A stretch of 16,462 nucleotides of DNA from JAAYBQ01 sp035403465 (lineage in GTDB: Bacteria; Spirochaetota; UBA4802; UBA5550), in NCBI GenBank assembly GCA_035403465.1, contig DAONFG010000059.1, positions 1-16,462 on the forward strand. Direction: 5' to 3'. The position numbers were made by a program, and so were the translations under genes. Below the pieces are notes generated by a model, which was given only the letters and a program-made list of their open reading frames with translations, searched no databases and was not told where the DNA came from. Shown here in pieces: positions 7,104-14,021 of this stretch. The first letter of the stretch is position 1; every line of letters begins with the position of its first letter.

Positions 7104-7900
7104 TTCTCTTTCCCCGTAATAATTTCCGCGTCAGCAGGCATGCCTGGCTTGAGGCTCATGTCCTGGTTATCGATAACAACCTTAACCGCGAACACAAGCT
7201 TGACTCTTTCATCCTTTGTTTGAATTGTCTTTGGCGTGAACTCTGCTTTATTGGAGATCGATACGACCCTGCCGCCAAACACCCGGTTTTTGAATGAATC
7301 CACAGTGACATTGACCTTCTGCCCCACCTTGACCTGCCCCAGCCTGGACTCATTAACATAGACATACATCCATGCTCTGGTAAGGTCCGCGACAGTGACA
7401 ATCGCTGTACCGGGAAAGGCCATTTCACCTGCTTCGATATTCGTATCAAGCACAGTGCCGTCAATCGGCGAGTATATGACCGCGTATTTAATCGCGGCAT
7501 TTACATTGTCGAGCGCCGCGCGCGCCATACTGTAGGCAGCCTCTGCATTATCGTATTCACGGCGCGATACCGACCCTGTTTCGAAAAGCCCCCTGATCCG
7601 CCTGAAATTTTTCTCGGCATTAACAAGCCCGGCAAGCGCCGAGTTTTTTATCGCTGAAAGCTCATCAAACTCCAGCCTCACGAGCAGGTCATTTTTATGC
7701 ACCGTGTCACCTTCAGCGCGCGTAAGCTCAACAACCCTGCCGCTGATCTTTGAGCTTATGTCAATTTCAGTAACCTCAATTGTCCCGGACCCTGTGATCC
7801 TGTTTTGATCTTCACCGCGGTTGCGGAACACCTCAAAGTATAATGTAACAGAAAGAACCGCCACGGCAAGCACAACGGGCGCAACAATATTTTTTTTCAT
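7100..7900 (-). CDS. HlyD/YbhG-type periplasmic adaptor (membrane fusion protein)
   Basis: The 266-residue adaptor links the ABC-2 channel to the outer-membrane duct. An N-terminal anchor is seen at residues 6-24 (VAPVVLAVAVLSVTLYFEV). A lipoyl/barrel-sandwich half (SGTIEVTEIDISSKISGRVV) leads into a helical hairpin at about 75-140. The second lipoyl half is YSPIDGTVLDTNIEAGEMAF, and beta-barrel strands (VKVGQKVNVTVDS, about 192-204) follow. The hairpin is short compared with MacA or HlyD, and the whole protein is shorter than E. coli YbhG. ATG 7900 follows the TolC-type gene's stop after 2 bases; GGAGGG inside the end of that gene serves as ribosome binding site. It ends GKEK with its TGA overlapping the GTG start of ATPase A. 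Confidence 0.92.
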   Translation of the reverse strand: MKKNIVAPVVLAVAVLSVTLYFEVFRNRGEDQNRITGSGTIEVTEIDISSKISGRVVELTRAEGDTVHKNDLLVRLEFDELSAIKNSALAGLVNAEKNFRRIRGLFETGSVSRREYDNAEAAYSMARAALDNVNAAIKYAVIYSPIDGTVLDTNIEAGEMAFPGTAIVTVADLTRAWMYVYVNESRLGQVKVGQKVNVTVDSFKNRVFGGRVVSISNKAEFTPKTIQTKDERVKLVFAVKVVIDNQDMSLKPGMPADAEIITGKEK

Positions 7901-7902
7901 AA

Positions 7903-9291
7903 TTATTTTCCCTCCAGTATGACTGAATCCTTTTCAGCGCATGTCTCTCTTTTAAGTTCTGCAAGAGATGTATAGTACGAATATATCGCGTTTATGTAAC
8001 CGGTACGGGCCGAGGTAAGGTTCACCTGCGCGGTGAGGAGTTCGGAATTTCTTATTATACCGGCCCTGTAGCTTTCTCCTGCGATGCGCAGTCCCTCCTC
8101 TGCTGTAACGACATTTTCCTTCTGCGAAAGAATTGTAAGATACGATGTGACAAGCCTGTTGTAGTTATTCTTAACAGAAATCGCAACAAGCCTCCTGATC
8201 TTTAAAATCTCCTCTTCTGATTCTCGCAGCCTGATCTCCTCGCCGCGCTCATTAGACCTTGCCTGGTCAGCAGGGATAAGCGAACCCCACCTGTATGTCG
8301 CTGCAACCCGCACCTGCCATGTATTCTGCCACTGGTCATCACCGGTAACTCCTGAGAGGTTTGGACCAAACATACCTGTATTTATCGGGTTAGGATCATA
8401 CTTTGTGTACCCGTAGTAGCCTGCAACAGAGAATGTAGGCCAGAGGTAATATGAACTGTTAAGCTCAGCAGAATTTCGGGCTATATCACCCTTCTTTGTT
8501 ATCTGAATAATTTCAGGCCTGTTCTTCAGCGCCAGTTCAATGAGGCGCTGAATGTTCCTGTCTGCGTTCTCATCTGAAACAGCAGTAACATTGGACTCAA
8601 GTACACCGTTGTCCGGTTCGTAGGTAATATCATCAACACCAAGGTTGTAGTTGAATACTTCGAGCACTGTACGCCTGCTGTTCTCTGCTTCAAGTAGAAG
8701 CGGTTCCTGGTTTGAAAGGTTAACCTGAGCCTGCAGCAGTTCATACTTCGGTACGCTCCCCTTCTCGTAAAGATTCTTCACGTCCTTCAGGTTTGCCCTG
8801 TACAGTTCGATCGACTCCCTGCGCAGCCTGATCATCTCGTCAGCAAGGAGAAAATCGAAGTAGCTTTTAATCACGCTGTAGACCACATCGTTTTTAATCC
8901 TGCGCATCTCCTGCTCAGCAATGATGTAGGATTCACGTGATGCCTGCAGCGAATTATAGAATACACCGGGATTTATTCCGAACCTTACCTGCACCAGTTT
9001 GATATCAACCTGGCCATCGCTCAGGCTCATGAATCCGTTCTCAGCATACTGCCGCGTAAGTGATGCCTCTGACTCAAGCGAGGGCATTAGCTGGCTCCAG
9101 GCAAGGTTTACTTTCTCGTCAGCCTCCTCAGCCTTCATCTGTGCGATTTTATAATCGCGGTTATTGTCAAGTGCTGTCTTCACTGCATCGTCAGGATTTA
9201 TCTTTAACGGCGCGGCATCAACTGCAAAAACCATGAAAACGATGACAAGGCCGGATGCGAATAAACAAATATTAATCATTCTACGGATCAT
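7903..9291 (-). CDS. TolC-like outer-membrane efflux protein
   Basis: The protein belongs to the outer-membrane efflux (OEP) family, is 462 residues long and forms the trimeric exit duct. A Sec signal peptide covers residues 1-26 (MIRRMINICLFASGLVIVFM..., probable cut after VDA). Two OEP repeats follow: the first has ALDNNRDYKIAQMKAEEADE near its start, and the second begins near LIELALKNRPEIIQITKKGD. An aromatic strand region lies between them (SSYYLWPTFSVAGYYGYTKY). The frame is open to 9399, but ATG 9291 is the true start: it has GGAGAG 5 bases upstream, a proper signal peptide follows, and it lies 1 base after the TetR stop. The longer form would overlap tetR by over 100 bases. Having a dedicated duct inside the operon means the exporter need not borrow a housekeeping TolC. 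Confidence 0.92.
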   Translation of the reverse strand: MIRRMINICLFASGLVIVFMVFAVDAAPLKINPDDAVKTALDNNRDYKIAQMKAEEADEKVNLAWSQLMPSLESEASLTRQYAENGFMSLSDGQVDIKLVQVRFGINPGVFYNSLQASRESYIIAEQEMRRIKNDVVYSVIKSYFDFLLADEMIRLRRESIELYRANLKDVKNLYEKGSVPKYELLQAQVNLSNQEPLLLEAENSRRTVLEVFNYNLGVDDITYEPDNGVLESNVTAVSDENADRNIQRLIELALKNRPEIIQITKKGDIARNSAELNSSYYLWPTFSVAGYYGYTKYDPNPINTGMFGPNLSGVTGDDQWQNTWQVRVAATYRWGSLIPADQARSNERGEEIRLRESEEEILKIRRLVAISVKNNYNRLVTSYLTILSQKENVVTAEEGLRIAGESYRAGIIRNSELLTAQVNLTSARTGYINAIYSYYTSLAELKRETCAEKDSVILEGK

Positions 9292-9292
9292 A

Positions 9293-9919
9293 TCAACTCT
9301 CCAACAATATACCCTTTGATATAACGGCAACATAATTCTCCCTGAACCTTTCAAGATAGTCTCTGCCAAAAAGCTTCTCTTCAAGTACAGAGCCTTCAAG
9401 CGGAACCTTTAGTATATTATAGAATACAATCCCGCCTACAATCTGAAAAAATGTTAAGTACGGGTCCAGCTCCCTGAATTTTCCCCGCTTAACCCCGTCA
9501 GAATAAATATTTTCAACTATCGCAAGCATAGGAAGAACAAGGTTAGGAACGGCAACCTTTCTGAAATATGCACCGCCCCCAGCAAGCTCCCTGAGGACAA
9601 TTTTTATAAAGCGGCGGTCCATGTTTCCAATAATACTGATGTATTTCCCCATGAGGGCATTCATCATCTCTGCCGGATCGCCTGATGCAGGGAGCGAATC
9701 CTTCAGCCCGGAAAAAATACCGCTCATTGTATCTTTAAGAACCCGTTCATACAGGACCTCTTTATTGCTGAAATAATAGTAGATCATGGCCTTGTTAATA
9801 TCAGCATTAGCTGCAATCCGGTCCACTCTGGCACCAGCGTATCCGTATGCGGAAAATTCATCAGTTGCGCTTGAGAGGATCTTCTCCTCTGTAACCTTAC
9901 TGTCCCTTGTTTTAATCAT
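9293..9919 (-). CDS. TetR-family transcriptional repressor
   Basis: The 208-residue regulator has an N-terminal TetR helix-turn-helix (about residues 11-58). ILSSATDEFSAYGYAGARVD leads into RIAANADINKAMIYYYFSNK, with the recognition-helix region and the invariant YYYF-NKE. The rest is a helical ligand and dimer domain (YKLPMLAIVENIYSDG-like face in the middle, aromatic LTFFQIVGGIVFYNI near 150). Start ATG 9919 has AAGGGGG 10 bases upstream. It is the first gene of the exporter operon and so controls its own synthesis. The likely operator is the palindrome at 10114-10147. The inducer is presumably an exported compound, but nothing in the sequence identifies it. E. coli uses a TetR-type regulator with YbhGFSR too, which supports the assignment. 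Confidence 0.92.
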   Translation of the reverse strand: MIKTRDSKVTEEKILSSATDEFSAYGYAGARVDRIAANADINKAMIYYYFSNKEVLYERVLKDTMSGIFSGLKDSLPASGDPAEMMNALMGKYISIIGNMDRRFIKIVLRELAGGGAYFRKVAVPNLVLPMLAIVENIYSDGVKRGKFRELDPYLTFFQIVGGIVFYNILKVPLEGSVLEEKLFGRDYLERFRENYVAVISKGILLES

Positions 9920-9957
9920 TGATGCAAATCCCCCTTAAAAACTCCCGTGCCGAATAT

Positions 9958-9986
9958 ATTATACTTAACGGTTTTACACAAAGCCA
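9958..9986 (-). promoter_or_regulatory. Possible proximal promoter of the tetR operon
   Basis: On the minus strand a perfect TATAAT (9963 down to 9958) would give a start near 9951 and a leader of about 32 bases before ATG 9919. The -35 position 17 bases further (TGGCTT, 9986-9981) matches the consensus poorly. It competes with the operator-overlapping candidate at 10128-10156. Confidence 0.25.
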
Positions 9987-9990
9987 TTCT

Positions 9991-10016
9991 GTCATTCCCC
10001 CGAATATGGGAATCCA
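9991..10016. repeat. REP-like palindrome of the ATTCCC-N8-GGGAAT type
   Basis: ATTCCC at 9994-9999 and GGGAAT at 10008-10013 enclose an 8-base centre, within the longer context GTCATTCCC...GGGAATCCA. This matches the widely distributed intergenic palindrome best known as dRS3 in Neisseria and seen with variations in many other bacteria. Only one copy is present in this window, so the assignment rests on motif recognition. Confidence 0.55.
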
Positions 10017-10025
10017 TTCTTTTAA

Positions 10026-10054
10026 TCCGGGCAATCGATCTCCGACTGCCCGGA
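10026..10054. repeat. Inverted repeat next to the REP-like element
   Basis: TCCGGGCA (10026-10033) and TGCCCGGA (10047-10054) form an 8-base perfect inverted repeat with a 13-base loop. A second pairing, TCTCCG with CGGAGA (10039-10044 with 10051-10056), competes with it. It lacks a T-run on either side, so it is not a normal terminator. It lies within the possible tetR leader and may be part of the same repeat unit as 9991-10016. Confidence 0.5.
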
Positions 10055-10113
10055 GATGATAAAAAATTGAATTAAACTGCAGCCTAACCCGAACAGACTA
10101 TGATTTATATAAA

Positions 10114-10147
10114 ATTATATAACTAACTAAATAGTTAGTTATATAAT
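10114..10147. promoter_or_regulatory. TetR-family operator palindrome
   Basis: Two perfect 16-base arms, ATTATATAACTAACTA (10114-10129) and TAGTTAGTTATATAAT (10132-10147), are separated by AA. Each arm holds a tandem AACTAACTA half-site, the kind of motif bound by many TetR-family repressors. It sits between tetR and the LOG gene, 194 bases from the former and 78 from the latter. A TATAAT hexamer faces outward at each end on opposite strands. That TetR binds it is inferred from position and symmetry. Confidence 0.75.
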
Positions 10148-10156
10148 AAAAGTCAA
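10128..10156 (-). promoter_or_regulatory. Candidate repressible promoter of the exporter operon
   Basis: On the minus strand TTGACT (10156-10151) lies 17 bases before TATTTA (10133-10128). The -35 matches at five of six positions, but the -10 is poor (three of six). Spacer and -10 lie inside the operator palindrome, so bound repressor would block it. Transcription from here gives a leader of about 200 bases containing both inverted repeats. Confidence 0.35.
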
Positions 10157-10225
10157 GAAAATTTATTGAAATTTTGCTGATTAATATCAGCCTGAACCGG
10201 TAATTATACCCGAAATGGTAAAAAA

Positions 10226-10801
10226 ATGAAAAACCTTTGCGTTTTCTGCGGATCAAGCGCAGGCAATAACCCGGTATACAGAGAAACAGCCCTGCAGCTT
10301 GGCCGTTACATGGTGAGCAATTCCATAAACCTGGTCTACGGCGGAGGCGACGTGGGACTCATGGGAATCCTATCTTCAACCGTAATGGAGAACGGCGGCC
10401 ATGTTACAGGGATAATCCCGGAACTTCTCCACGCAATGGTACCGCACCGTAAAATCAGTGAACTGATAGTGGTCAGGGACATGCACGAACGGAAATCTCT
10501 CATGTACAGGATGTCCGACGCGTTCCTGTGCATGCCCGGCGGGATCGGCTCTCTTGACGAACTGATGGAATCATTTACCTGGCTGCAGCTCGGTTACCAC
10601 AACAAGCCCGTATGCGTGCTGAATGTAAACGGGTACTATTCCGGGCTCCTTGCCCAGTTAAAATTCATGGCAGCAGAGGGCTTTCTGCGGGAGGAACATC
10701 TCTCATCGCTGCTTGTTTCTGAAAACATAGAAGGTTTAATGGAACTGCTGAAATCATTCAGATACAAGGCATCGTCCAAAATAAGTGAACTGAAAGACTA
10801 A
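10226..10801 (+). CDS. LOG-family cytokinin riboside 5'-monophosphate phosphoribohydrolase-like protein
   Basis: The 191-residue protein belongs to the LOG family (TIGR00730), often mislabelled lysine decarboxylase. It starts CVFCGSSAGNNPVYRETALQ. It shows the nucleotide-binding YGGGDVGLMG (38-47), the MHERK motif (86-90) and the active-site PGGIGSLDE (104-112), where the usual PGGxGTxxE has serine for threonine. Family enzymes hydrolyse the N-glycosidic bond of AMP or of N6-modified AMPs, releasing base and ribose 5-phosphate in the cytoplasm. In bacteria the true substrate is often purine nucleotide salvage. No good ribosome binding site precedes ATG 10226 (upstream ACCCGAAATGGTAAAAAA), so translation may be weak. 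The TetR operator lies 78 bases upstream, so co-regulation with the exporter is possible but unproven. Confidence 0.92.
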   Translation: MKNLCVFCGSSAGNNPVYRETALQLGRYMVSNSINLVYGGGDVGLMGILSSTVMENGGHVTGIIPELLHAMVPHRKISELIVVRDMHERKSLMYRMSDAFLCMPGGIGSLDELMESFTWLQLGYHNKPVCVLNVNGYYSGLLAQLKFMAAEGFLREEHLSSLLVSENIEGLMELLKSFRYKASSKISELKD

Positions 10802-10876
10802 AAAATCAGTTTTAAATCAAAAATTCATCGACACATAAAATAATCAGCATGTATATGTAAGATTAATCCGCGGCAG

Positions 10877-10901
10877 AAATCCGGTTTATTTACCGGGATT
10901 T
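10877..10901 (+). other. Hairpin downstream of the LOG gene
   Basis: AAATCC-GGT (10877-10885) pairs with ACC-G-GGATTT (10892-10901), a 9-pair stem with one bulged G and a 6-base loop. The sequence after it (ACGCTGC) is not T-rich, so it is at best a weak terminator. It lies 41 bases before the microprotein start and could instead be a leader structure. Confidence 0.35.
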
Positions 10902-10942
10902 ACGCTGCAGGATATATAATTAATACTGTATGGAGGCCCTCT

Positions 10943-11047
10943 ATGGCAAAAACAGAAGATAAGAAAAAAGAGACCAAGAAAAAACCGGTTAAAACACCAA
11001 AAGAAAAAAAGCAGGAAAAACTGGAAAAGAAAAATAAAAAAGACTGA
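10943..11047 (+). CDS. Lysine-rich 34-residue microprotein
   Basis: A short frame starting at ATG 10943 encodes MAKTEDKKKETKKKPVKTPK plus 14 more residues ending KNKKD. TGGAGG at 10931-10936 is an excellent ribosome binding site with 6-base spacing, which is the main reason to believe it. Sixteen of 34 residues are lysine, mixed with glutamate, threonine and proline, giving a strongly basic and probably disordered chain like the tails of histone-H1-like or ribosome-associated proteins. It lies 72 bases before hslO, separated from it by a hairpin. The A-rich composition could arise by chance, but the spacing of start and ribosome binding site argues against that. Function unknown; nucleic-acid binding is only a guess. 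Confidence 0.55.
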   Translation: MAKTEDKKKETKKKPVKTPKEKKQEKLEKKNKKD

Positions 11048-11055
11048 TCCGCACC

Positions 11056-11081
11056 AGCACAGCAGAAAAAACTGCTGTGTT
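11056..11081 (+). terminator. Hairpin between the microprotein and hslO
   Basis: CACAGCAG (11058-11065) and CTGCTGTG (11072-11079) form a perfect 8-base stem around six As, extended by AG/TT on the outside (one G-T pair). The tail TCAGTTCTTCC is only partly T-rich, so it is either a weak terminator or an attenuator before hslO, which begins 38 bases on. Confidence 0.45.
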
Positions 11082-11119
11082 CAGTTCTTCCGGACAGGCA
11101 TGGCCAAAGGATAAAAATT

Positions 11120-11995
11120 ATGGATATGGTTTCAAGGATATATTGCGAGAGCCTGAAGCTCAGGGCATACACCGTTGTCACAAAACAGACGGCTGCCGAA
11201 ATCACGTCCATCCATAAAACAACACCCAATGCCACGCTTGCCCTTGGAAGAACGGTCAATGCGGCAGCGCTGATTGCCGCGACACTGAAACCTGAATCGA
11301 ACCAGAGCATACTTATGAAGTTTTCAGGCGAAGGTCCTGTGCGCGAAGTGCATGTGCAGTGTGATGCTTTCGGTAATGTACGAGGCTACATCGCGAATCC
11401 CGCACCGGATATCACAAAAAATATCGGTTCCTTAAATTTTTCGAAGGCGATAGGTGCAGGATTCCTTACAATCATAAAAGATCTCGGCATGGGTGATCCA
11501 TATACTTCGGTTACCCCGCTTTTATACGGAGAAGTGGCAGCAGACCTGGCCTACCACCTGACTACCTCTGAACAGGTACCTTCAGCGGTTATACTGGGGC
11601 TTAACCTTGACAGCGAAGGGGGTATAAGCTCATCTGGAGGAATACTGATACAGACATTTCCCGACACTGATCCTGAGGCAATAGAAAAAGTTGAAAGCAA
11701 CATAAAAAGTATGCCGTCCGCGCTTGGCGACCTGCTGGAAAAGGGTGAAAACATTTACAGCGTAGTATCCGGGCTATTTGACAATCACAAGACAGAGATC
11801 CTCAGTTCAGGACCGGTAAAGCATCAATGCAGGTGCAGCCATGACATGCTGCTTGGATTAATGAAAACAGTTCACCACGATGAACTCATGGACATGATTG
11901 AAACCGATAAAGGCGCCACGGTCACCTGCACTTTCTGCAGAAAGGAATACATTTTCACAGAGGATGAACTGAAAACACTGATACACCCTGCTTAA
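11120..11995 (+). CDS. hslO: Hsp33, redox-activated holdase chaperone
   Basis: This 291-residue Hsp33 is a cytoplasmic chaperone, kept inactive by zinc and activated by oxidation plus unfolding, that holds aggregating proteins during oxidative stress. The N-terminal core has RTVNAAALIAATLK (44-57) and LMKFSGEGPVREVHVQCDAF (65-84), and GNVRGYIANP (85-94) is family-typical. The four zinc cysteines are all present as C237-x-C239 and C270-x-x-C273, so redox switching should be intact. ATG 11120 has AAGGA 8 bases upstream. Length matches the family. It is convergent with the chemoreceptor (34 bases between stops, no clear terminator in the gap) and follows the microprotein on the same strand. Confidence 0.96.
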   Translation: MDMVSRIYCESLKLRAYTVVTKQTAAEITSIHKTTPNATLALGRTVNAAALIAATLKPESNQSILMKFSGEGPVREVHVQCDAFGNVRGYIANPAPDITKNIGSLNFSKAIGAGFLTIIKDLGMGDPYTSVTPLLYGEVAADLAYHLTTSEQVPSAVILGLNLDSEGGISSSGGILIQTFPDTDPEAIEKVESNIKSMPSALGDLLEKGENIYSVVSGLFDNHKTEILSSGPVKHQCRCSHDMLLGLMKTVHHDELMDMIETDKGATVTCTFCRKEYIFTEDELKTLIHPA

Positions 11996-12029
11996 TATTC
12001 CTCCGCACCTCCGTCATTTATAACACAGA

Positions 12030-13649
12030 TTACTGAACCTTGAAATATTTCATCATATTATTCATCTCAGCTGAGTTTTCGCTTAGCGTTTCTGCCGTAG
12101 ATGCAAGTTCTTCAGATGCCGCAGCATTTTTCTGCGTTGCCATATCCGCTTCGCCAACAGCCTGCGTTATCTGGTTTAATCCTGATTTCTGCTCAACACT
12201 TGCAGTGTATATTTCAGAAACAATCCGCCTCACCTGTTCAATACCTGAAAATATTTCATGAAGGGCCTGCCCGCTTTCGTTGGCAAGCCTTGTGCCTTCA
12301 GCTACATTCTCAACTGAGTTTCGTATCAGCTTCCCGATTTCATCAGAAGATGTCCGGGATCTTTGAGCAAGGTTCCTTACCTCCGTTGCCACAACCGCGA
12401 AACCACGCCCATGTTCCCCCGCCCTTGCCGCTTCAATAGCAGCGTTTAACGCCAGGAGATTGGTCTGGAATGCGATGTCGTTTATCACGCTGATAATCTC
12501 TTCAATTTTTCTTGATGATGCATTAATCCTGTTTATTGAATCCACCGTCTCCGATACTATTTTTGTTCCGTTTTCAGCCAATTTGTAAGAATTTTCTACA
12601 AGCCTGTTTGCTTCAGTTGCATTATCAGAGTTCTGCACAACAGAGGAGAGCATCTCTTCAATCGTAGAAGATATCTCCTCAACACCGGAAGCCTGTTCGG
12701 CTGCAGATTGTGACAATCCCTGGGAGGCGCCCTTGATATTGTCGCTGCTGGTATAAATCAGTCCGGATGACTCCTTAACATTTATAATCACATCTTTCAG
12801 TTTAAGCAAAAGCGAATTGGCATACTGTGAAACTGCTCCCAACTCGCTTGATCCGAGCATTGGAATTCCTCTAATGGTAAAATCCCCGTTTTTTATACTT
12901 TCAAGGGCCTTCTTAAGATTTTTTGAACTTTTGTTCAGATTGATTGCTATAAGATAGATGCATACAAAAACTACAATAAAGTTAAGGATACATATGAATG
13001 AAAGATGAAATCCGATATGTTCCAGTTTGATAATATCTGAATTTGACAGATAGAGAAGATAACCGAAAATAATAATAGGTATCATCATTACTGTAACTGA
13101 AAAAATCAGGATCCTCTTAACAAGAGAGAGTTCTTTATATGACATCCATACCGGTTCCGCATCACGGATACCGGGTTCCGAGAGAAGTTCTTCCATACTG
13201 TTCTCGGCGTTAAAATACATAATATTAAAGTTAACAAGCGCCATTAACGGGATTATTATCAAAAGGGGCATAAAATTCAGCAAAGAATATCCTACCGTTA
13301 TGTAAATAGCAAGCGGAACAAAAATTATTGACATCAGCCATTTTATCATCGATTTCCTGGCCAGCTTATAGGGCAGGTTCAGAATATCCGTTTTCAGCAT
13401 GTCTCTCTTATAAGCAGAATTTTCATAATTTTTTATAAGATTCCTGAACCATCCCTGAATAGTTATTGTATCAGCAACAAACATTATCGCCGCGTAACCA
13501 AGTACGGCTATAAAGAAAGCCTTCATCCTTTCACTGCTGTACCCCCCTGCTACCACTATGAAATACCCTGAGGCGGGTATACACATTAAGTATGTATAAA
13601 TGTCACTTTTAGCCACGGCTGCTTTATAGGTTTTACCGGCTGTAATCAT
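12030..13649 (-). CDS. Methyl-accepting chemotaxis protein with six-helix membrane domain
   Basis: The 539-residue chemoreceptor has a C-terminal signalling domain with the invariant hairpin tip FQTNLLALNAAIEAARAGEH at about 394-413, followed by GRGFAVVATEVRNLAQRS, which docks CheA and CheW. The N-terminal part is unusual. Instead of two helices around a periplasmic sensor, about six hydrophobic segments are seen (near 17-34, 43-60, 102-121, 124-146, 179-201 and 211-237). A HAMP-like region follows (238-285, with ESIKNGDFTIRGIPMLGSSE). The signal is therefore probably sensed in or next to the membrane. ATG 13649 is chosen because AAGGGGG lies just upstream; the frame extends to a TTG at 13703 with no ribosome binding site. 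No C-terminal CheR-docking pentapeptide is present (ends MKYFKVQ). It is a lone gene. Confidence 0.93.
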   Translation of the reverse strand: MITAGKTYKAAVAKSDIYTYLMCIPASGYFIVVAGGYSSERMKAFFIAVLGYAAIMFVADTITIQGWFRNLIKNYENSAYKRDMLKTDILNLPYKLARKSMIKWLMSIIFVPLAIYITVGYSLLNFMPLLIIIPLMALVNFNIMYFNAENSMEELLSEPGIRDAEPVWMSYKELSLVKRILIFSVTVMMIPIIIFGYLLYLSNSDIIKLEHIGFHLSFICILNFIVVFVCIYLIAINLNKSSKNLKKALESIKNGDFTIRGIPMLGSSELGAVSQYANSLLLKLKDVIINVKESSGLIYTSSDNIKGASQGLSQSAAEQASGVEEISSTIEEMLSSVVQNSDNATEANRLVENSYKLAENGTKIVSETVDSINRINASSRKIEEIISVINDIAFQTNLLALNAAIEAARAGEHGRGFAVVATEVRNLAQRSRTSSDEIGKLIRNSVENVAEGTRLANESGQALHEIFSGIEQVRRIVSEIYTASVEQKSGLNQITQAVGEADMATQKNAAASEELASTAETLSENSAEMNNMMKYFKVQ

Positions 13650-13710
13650 ATTTCCCCCTTCGTATTCATCCCGCAAGTTTTCAGAATCAGGCTGCCAACT
13701 CAAGATACCG

Positions 13711-13738
13711 TCTTCGGTTAAGGATGAATTTTTGTTTA
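13711..13738 (-). promoter_or_regulatory. Weak sigma-28 (FliA)-like promoter for the MCP gene
   Basis: On the minus strand TAAACAAA (13738-13731) and ACCGAAGA (13718-13711) are 12 bases apart, against the flagellar consensus TAAAGTTT-N11-GCCGATAA. The match is about half of the positions. It lies some 60 bases before ATG 13649, and chemoreceptor genes often use this sigma factor, which is the only reason to mention it. Confidence 0.2.
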
Positions 13739-13961
13739 TTATGTATTAATATAATATATCCGGGGCTGAAAAACAAAAAAAATTATATATGAGGGAATGC
13801 CCGGTAATATAAACCACCAGCATCATCCATTTCTATATTTGATTCCAGTAAATCTGATGTCAGCAGAACGAATTAATTAGCATAAAACCGGGATACACAA
13901 CACCGGTACCAGGTAAAAATTATTTCCTTTTCATGACATGTAGGCACATTTAAAATAACAA

Positions 13962-13990
13962 TTGATTTTATTTCATGCAGGAATTATTGT
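13962..13990 (+). promoter_or_regulatory. Weak sigma-70 promoter candidate for the DUF362-polyferredoxin pair
   Basis: TTGATT (13962-13967) and TATTGT (13985-13990) are 17 bases apart, each matching the consensus at four of six positions. A start near 13997 would leave a leader of about 25 bases before ATG 14022. Confidence 0.3.
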
Positions 13991-14021
13991 TTAAAAAATC
14001 CATATCAACATCGGGGAATGT

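Larger units (their letters stand above)
13650..14021. other. Divergent intergenic region between the MCP and DUF362 genes
   Basis: About 370 AT-rich bases with no convincing gene on either strand. It should hold two divergent promoters; weak candidates are listed at 13711-13738 (minus) and 13962-13990 (plus). The middle part (about 13780-13950) has short CCGG-containing words (for example ACCGG twice near 13890-13905) but no strong inverted repeat or RNA-like structure that I could see. Confidence 0.6.

Noticed and set aside
6489..7223. Plus-strand frame of 244 codons opposite ATPase A and the adaptor end
   Set aside because: It is antisense to two clear genes, and long antisense frames are expected from their codon bias. 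No domain or ribosome binding site supports it.
9292..9399. Longer N-terminus for the TolC-like protein, starting at 9399
   Set aside because: It would overlap tetR by over 100 bases, has no ribosome binding site and would bury the signal peptide. ATG 9291 has GGAGAG and a proper signal peptide.
9920..10225. CRISPR array or riboswitch in the gap between tetR and the LOG gene
   Set aside because: No regularly spaced direct repeats exist, and the structures seen are simple inverted repeats explained by an operator and a REP-like element.
13650..13703. 18 extra residues on the chemoreceptor from a TTG at 13703
   Set aside because: No ribosome binding site precedes the TTG, whereas ATG 13649 has AAGGGGG at good spacing.
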